From Oscillospiraceae bacterium (lineage in GTDB: Bacteria; Bacillota; Clostridia; Oscillospirales; Oscillospiraceae): DNA of 16,607 nucleotides. Below are positions 14,767 to 16,607 of the stretch, one piece after another (within the stretch, counting starts at the first letter, position 1; each line of letters begins with the position of its first letter). The stretch lies in contig SVKT01000022.1 of the NCBI GenBank assembly GCA_015068335.1, forward strand, positions 1-16,607, in the 5' to 3' direction. The notes below the pieces were generated by a model. It searched no databases, had not been told where the DNA came from, and worked only from the letters and a program-made list of their open reading frames with translations. Position numbers and translations under genes: made by a program.

Positions 14767-15651
14767 TTATTTCTTTCGTTCCGGAAGCTGTGCCAGCACG
14801 ACAGCCAGCAGCATCAGCGTGCAGCCAAAATACTCTCTGCCGCTCATCCGGTCGTGGAGGATCACCGCACCGGCAACGGTGGCGAACACAGATTCCAGAC
14901 TCAGCAGCAAGGACACCACCGTGGGATTGGAATCCTTCTGCGCCAGGATCTGCAACGTATACGCAACACCGCTGGACATAATGCCCACATACAGGATCGG
15001 GCCGATGCAGGCCATCAAAGCGCCCCAGGACGGTGTTTCGGTCACCAGCATTCCCACGCTGGAAAAGACGGATACCACCAAAAACTGCACGCAGGACAGT
15101 TCCACACCATCCACCATCTGCCCGAAATGGTCGATCACCAGAATGTGAATGGAGAAGCAGAACGCACAGATCAGCACATAGAAATCTCCGACGGTCACCT
15201 GGAAGCCATCTTTGATGCACAGGCAATAGAGGCCGGCCACGGCCAGCAGTACGCAGAACCAGATGATCTTCGGTGCCTTTTTTTTCAGGAAAAGGCCAAG
15301 AATGGGGACAATGACGATGTAAAGCGCCGTAATAAAGCCCGCTTTTCCGGAGTTTGTGGTTTCCAGTCCCTTCTGCTGGAAGAAAGAGGCTACCGTCAGC
15401 GCAGCGCCGCAGCAAAAGCCGCCCAGAAGCAGCGCTTTCCGGTTTCCGGCGGGTACTTCTTTGGAAACGGCACGGTTTCTGACCCGCAGGAGCAGACACA
15501 GCACCAGCAGAAACAGAAACGCCACAACGGAACGGGCGGTATTGAAGGTAAACGCGCCCACATAGTCCGCGCTGACGCTTTGGGCTACAAACGCGGTACC
15601 CCAGATCAAAGCCGCCACGACAGGCAGCACATTTTGTCTCACTCGAATCAT
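14767..15651 (-). CDS. EamA/DMT-family transporter
   Basis: A 294-residue inner-membrane transporter of the drug/metabolite superfamily, typically an exporter or permease for small metabolites or amino acids. Ten hydrophobic segments fall into two EamA halves. The first half starts VLPVVAALIWGTAFVAQSVS, and its last part contains FITALYIVIVPILGLFL. The second half begins near GDFYVLICAFCFSIHILVIDH and ends in SLLLSLESVFATVAGAVILHD, both conserved DMT blocks. I chose the ATG at 15649-15651 because GAGGA lies about 6 nt upstream; the longer open frame would run into the promoter region. The gene is alone, with a terminator right at its stop. The substrate cannot be inferred from the sequence. 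Confidence 0.9.
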   Translation of the reverse strand: MIRVRQNVLPVVAALIWGTAFVAQSVSADYVGAFTFNTARSVVAFLFLLVLCLLLRVRNRAVSKEVPAGNRKALLLGGFCCGAALTVASFFQQKGLETTNSGKAGFITALYIVIVPILGLFLKKKAPKIIWFCVLLAVAGLYCLCIKDGFQVTVGDFYVLICAFCFSIHILVIDHFGQMVDGVELSCVQFLVVSVFSSVGMLVTETPSWGALMACIGPILYVGIMSSGVAYTLQILAQKDSNPTVVSLLLSLESVFATVAGAVILHDRMSGREYFGCTLMLLAVVLAQLPERKK

Positions 15652-15662
15652 CCGTATTCCTC

Positions 15663-15691
15663 TTGCTCCGAATTTTGTTCCGTGATATACT
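15663..15691 (+). promoter_or_regulatory. Promoter for the glycosylase gene (plus)
   Basis: TTGCTC (15663-15668) and TATACT (15686-15691) are separated by 17 nt, with TG one base before the -10 (extended -10). Transcription would start near 15698, inside the palindrome at 15690-15707. Confidence 0.55.
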
Positions 15692-15707
15692 GCAAAAAAG
15701 TTTGCAG
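15690..15707. promoter_or_regulatory. Perfect palindrome at overlapping promoter starts
   Basis: CTGCAAA and TTTGCAG are 7-bp perfect arms around AAAG. The site covers the predicted start of the plus transcript and lies at about +2 to +20 of the minus transcript. It is well placed for a repressor acting on both genes. Confidence 0.5.
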
Positions 15708-15715
15708 CGTATTGG

Positions 15716-15744
15716 ATTTTAGCACTGAGGTGACAAAATGGCAA
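15716..15744 (-). promoter_or_regulatory. Promoter for the EamA transporter gene (minus)
   Basis: On the minus strand, TTGCCA (15739-15744) and TAAAAT (15716-15721) are separated by 17 nt. The -35 lies over the first codons of the glycosylase gene and the spacer covers its ribosome binding site. Transcription would start near 15709 and run across the plus promoter. Confidence 0.55.
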
Positions 15745-16361
15745 TACTTTCCCCTTCTTTTTACAACGGCGATACCGTTGAGATTGCCCGGCGGCTGCTG
15801 GGAAAATATCTGGTACGCAGAATGGACAACGGAGAACTGCTGGCAGGACGCATCACAGAGACCGAGGCCTATGTGGGGCGCTGCGACAAGGCCTGCCACG
15901 CCTATGATTACCGCCGGACGGAGCGTACCTCCACGATGTTCGGTCCTCCCGGGCACGCCTATATCTACCTGATTTACGGGATGTACCATTGTCTGAACTT
16001 CGTCACCGAGCCGGAGGGCGAGCCCTCGGCGGTGCTGATCCGGGCCATTGAACCGGTAGCAGGAACGGAGACCATCCGCCGCCTCCGGTTTGGTGACAAG
16101 CCTCTGACTGCCTACCGGAACAGGAACTTTATGAACGGCCCGGGCAAAGTCTGTCAGGGTCTGGCGCTGACAAAAGCACAGAACGGCATCGACCTTACCG
16201 GCGATATGCTGTTCGTCTGCGACTCTCCTGCGGATGCAGGACTCCCCTGCCCCGAGATTCATACGGAGCAGGTTTGCCGCGGCCCGCGCATCGGCGTGGA
16301 TTACGCAGAAGAAGCCAAAGATTTCCCCTGGCGTTTCTGGCTGGAAAGGACGGAACACTGA
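15738..16361 (+). CDS. Alkyladenine (3-methyladenine) DNA glycosylase, AAG/MPG type
   Basis: A base-excision repair enzyme that flips out and removes alkylated or deaminated purines such as 3-methyladenine and hypoxanthine. The 207 residues cover the full AAG fold. ETEAY (41-45) with H54 matches the human AAG active site (Glu125, Tyr127, His136), so the catalytic Glu is E43. FGPPGHAYIYLIYGMYHCLNFVT (68-90) is the second conserved block and holds the base-stacking tyrosine. VLIRAIEP and FMNGPGKVCQGLAL follow. The ATG at 15738 has GAGGTGA about 5 nt upstream. The stop codon overlaps the HAD gene's ATG by one base (TGATG). This family is unrelated to AlkA and Tag. Confidence 0.95.
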   Translation: MAILSPSFYNGDTVEIARRLLGKYLVRRMDNGELLAGRITETEAYVGRCDKACHAYDYRRTERTSTMFGPPGHAYIYLIYGMYHCLNFVTEPEGEPSAVLIRAIEPVAGTETIRRLRFGDKPLTAYRNRNFMNGPGKVCQGLALTKAQNGIDLTGDMLFVCDSPADAGLPCPEIHTEQVCRGPRIGVDYAEEAKDFPWRFWLERTEH

Positions 16362-16607
16362 TGTATTTTTTTGATCTGGACGGAACCCTCATCGACTCCA
16401 ACGGCGTTTGGAAGCAAGTGGATATTGATTTTCTCGCCAAGCGGAATATCCCCTACTCCCGCGCCTATTTCGAAGGCGTGGCGCACACTGCGCTGCCTCT
16501 GGCGGCAGAGTTCACAAAGGAATTCTGCCATTTGGAAGAATCCTGCGAGGAGATCATTGCCGAGTGGATGGAGATGTCCCGTGATATGTACGCCCGGGTG
16601 CCCGTCA
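16361..16607 (+). CDS. HAD-family hydrolase, N-terminal part (cut by window edge)
   Basis: The first 82 residues of a haloacid dehalogenase-type phosphatase. MYFFDLDGTLIDSNGVW carries HAD motif I (DLDGT, nucleophile D5 and acid/base D7). A helical cap-like region follows (YSRAYFEGVAH, then EESCEEIIAEWMEM), typical of phosphoglycolate-phosphatase-like members. Motifs II-IV lie beyond the window. The ATG overlaps the glycosylase stop codon by one base and has AAAGGACGG further upstream, so it is coupled to the repair gene. The substrate is unknown; a link to clearing sugar-phosphate products of DNA repair is only speculation from the pairing. Confidence 0.9.
   Translation, partial: MYFFDLDGTLIDSNGVWKQVDIDFLAKRNIPYSRAYFEGVAHTALPLAAEFTKEFCHLEESCEEIIAEWMEMSRDMYARVPV

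Overview
The window reads as chromosomal DNA from a spore-forming Clostridia-type Firmicute, most likely of the Oscillospiraceae/Ruminococcaceae group. This is inferred from G+C-rich coding DNA combined with Firmicute features: strong AGGAGG-type ribosome binding sites, SigA-type promoters, a T-box leader on alaS, tandem Spo0A-type boxes, a Clostridia-type dTMP kinase, a DUF6514-type protein and a DUF5662-type protein. Gene density is high. I see no insertion sequence, prophage gene, CRISPR array, tRNA or rRNA. Most genes are on the minus strand.

Layout from left to right. Positions 1-1100 hold the 5' part of glnS (minus, running off the left edge) and a small DUF6514-like gene with three tandem Spo0A-like boxes upstream. 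Positions 1053-5317 hold a minus-strand operon read as small HTH regulator, comEC, holA and a Toprim (RNase M5-like) protein. It has its own promoter, overlapping start/stop codons at two junctions and an intrinsic terminator. Next come a HIT-family hydrolase and alaS, the latter with a complete T-box leader (specifier GCC), a consensus promoter and a strong terminator. Positions 8870-9755 hold a divergent pair: a tiny Cys-rich membrane protein (minus) and a DUF5662-type protein (plus). Positions 9794-12908 hold an HTH protein carrying an exact period-5 glycine repeat, a U32-family tRNA-hydroxylation-type protein and MltG, all minus. A 50-residue Cys/His-rich membrane peptide (plus) faces a minus-strand tmk-tagA pair. 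The right end has an EamA-family transporter (minus) and an alkyladenine DNA glycosylase coupled to a HAD hydrolase (plus, cut by the right edge). The transporter and glycosylase are fired from face-to-face promoters.

Most genes are housekeeping: translation (glnS, alaS, U32/TrhP-like), DNA replication and uptake (holA, comEC), nucleotide supply (tmk), the cell envelope (mltG, tagA) and base-excision repair (MPG). I do not see a multi-gene system that looks wholly new. The less ordinary signals are the triple Spo0A-like box array on a small unknown gene, the HTH gene translationally coupled to comEC, the HTH protein with a perfect 12-fold glycine pentad, two miniature Cys-rich membrane proteins, and several places where promoters overlap hairpins or neighbouring genes.
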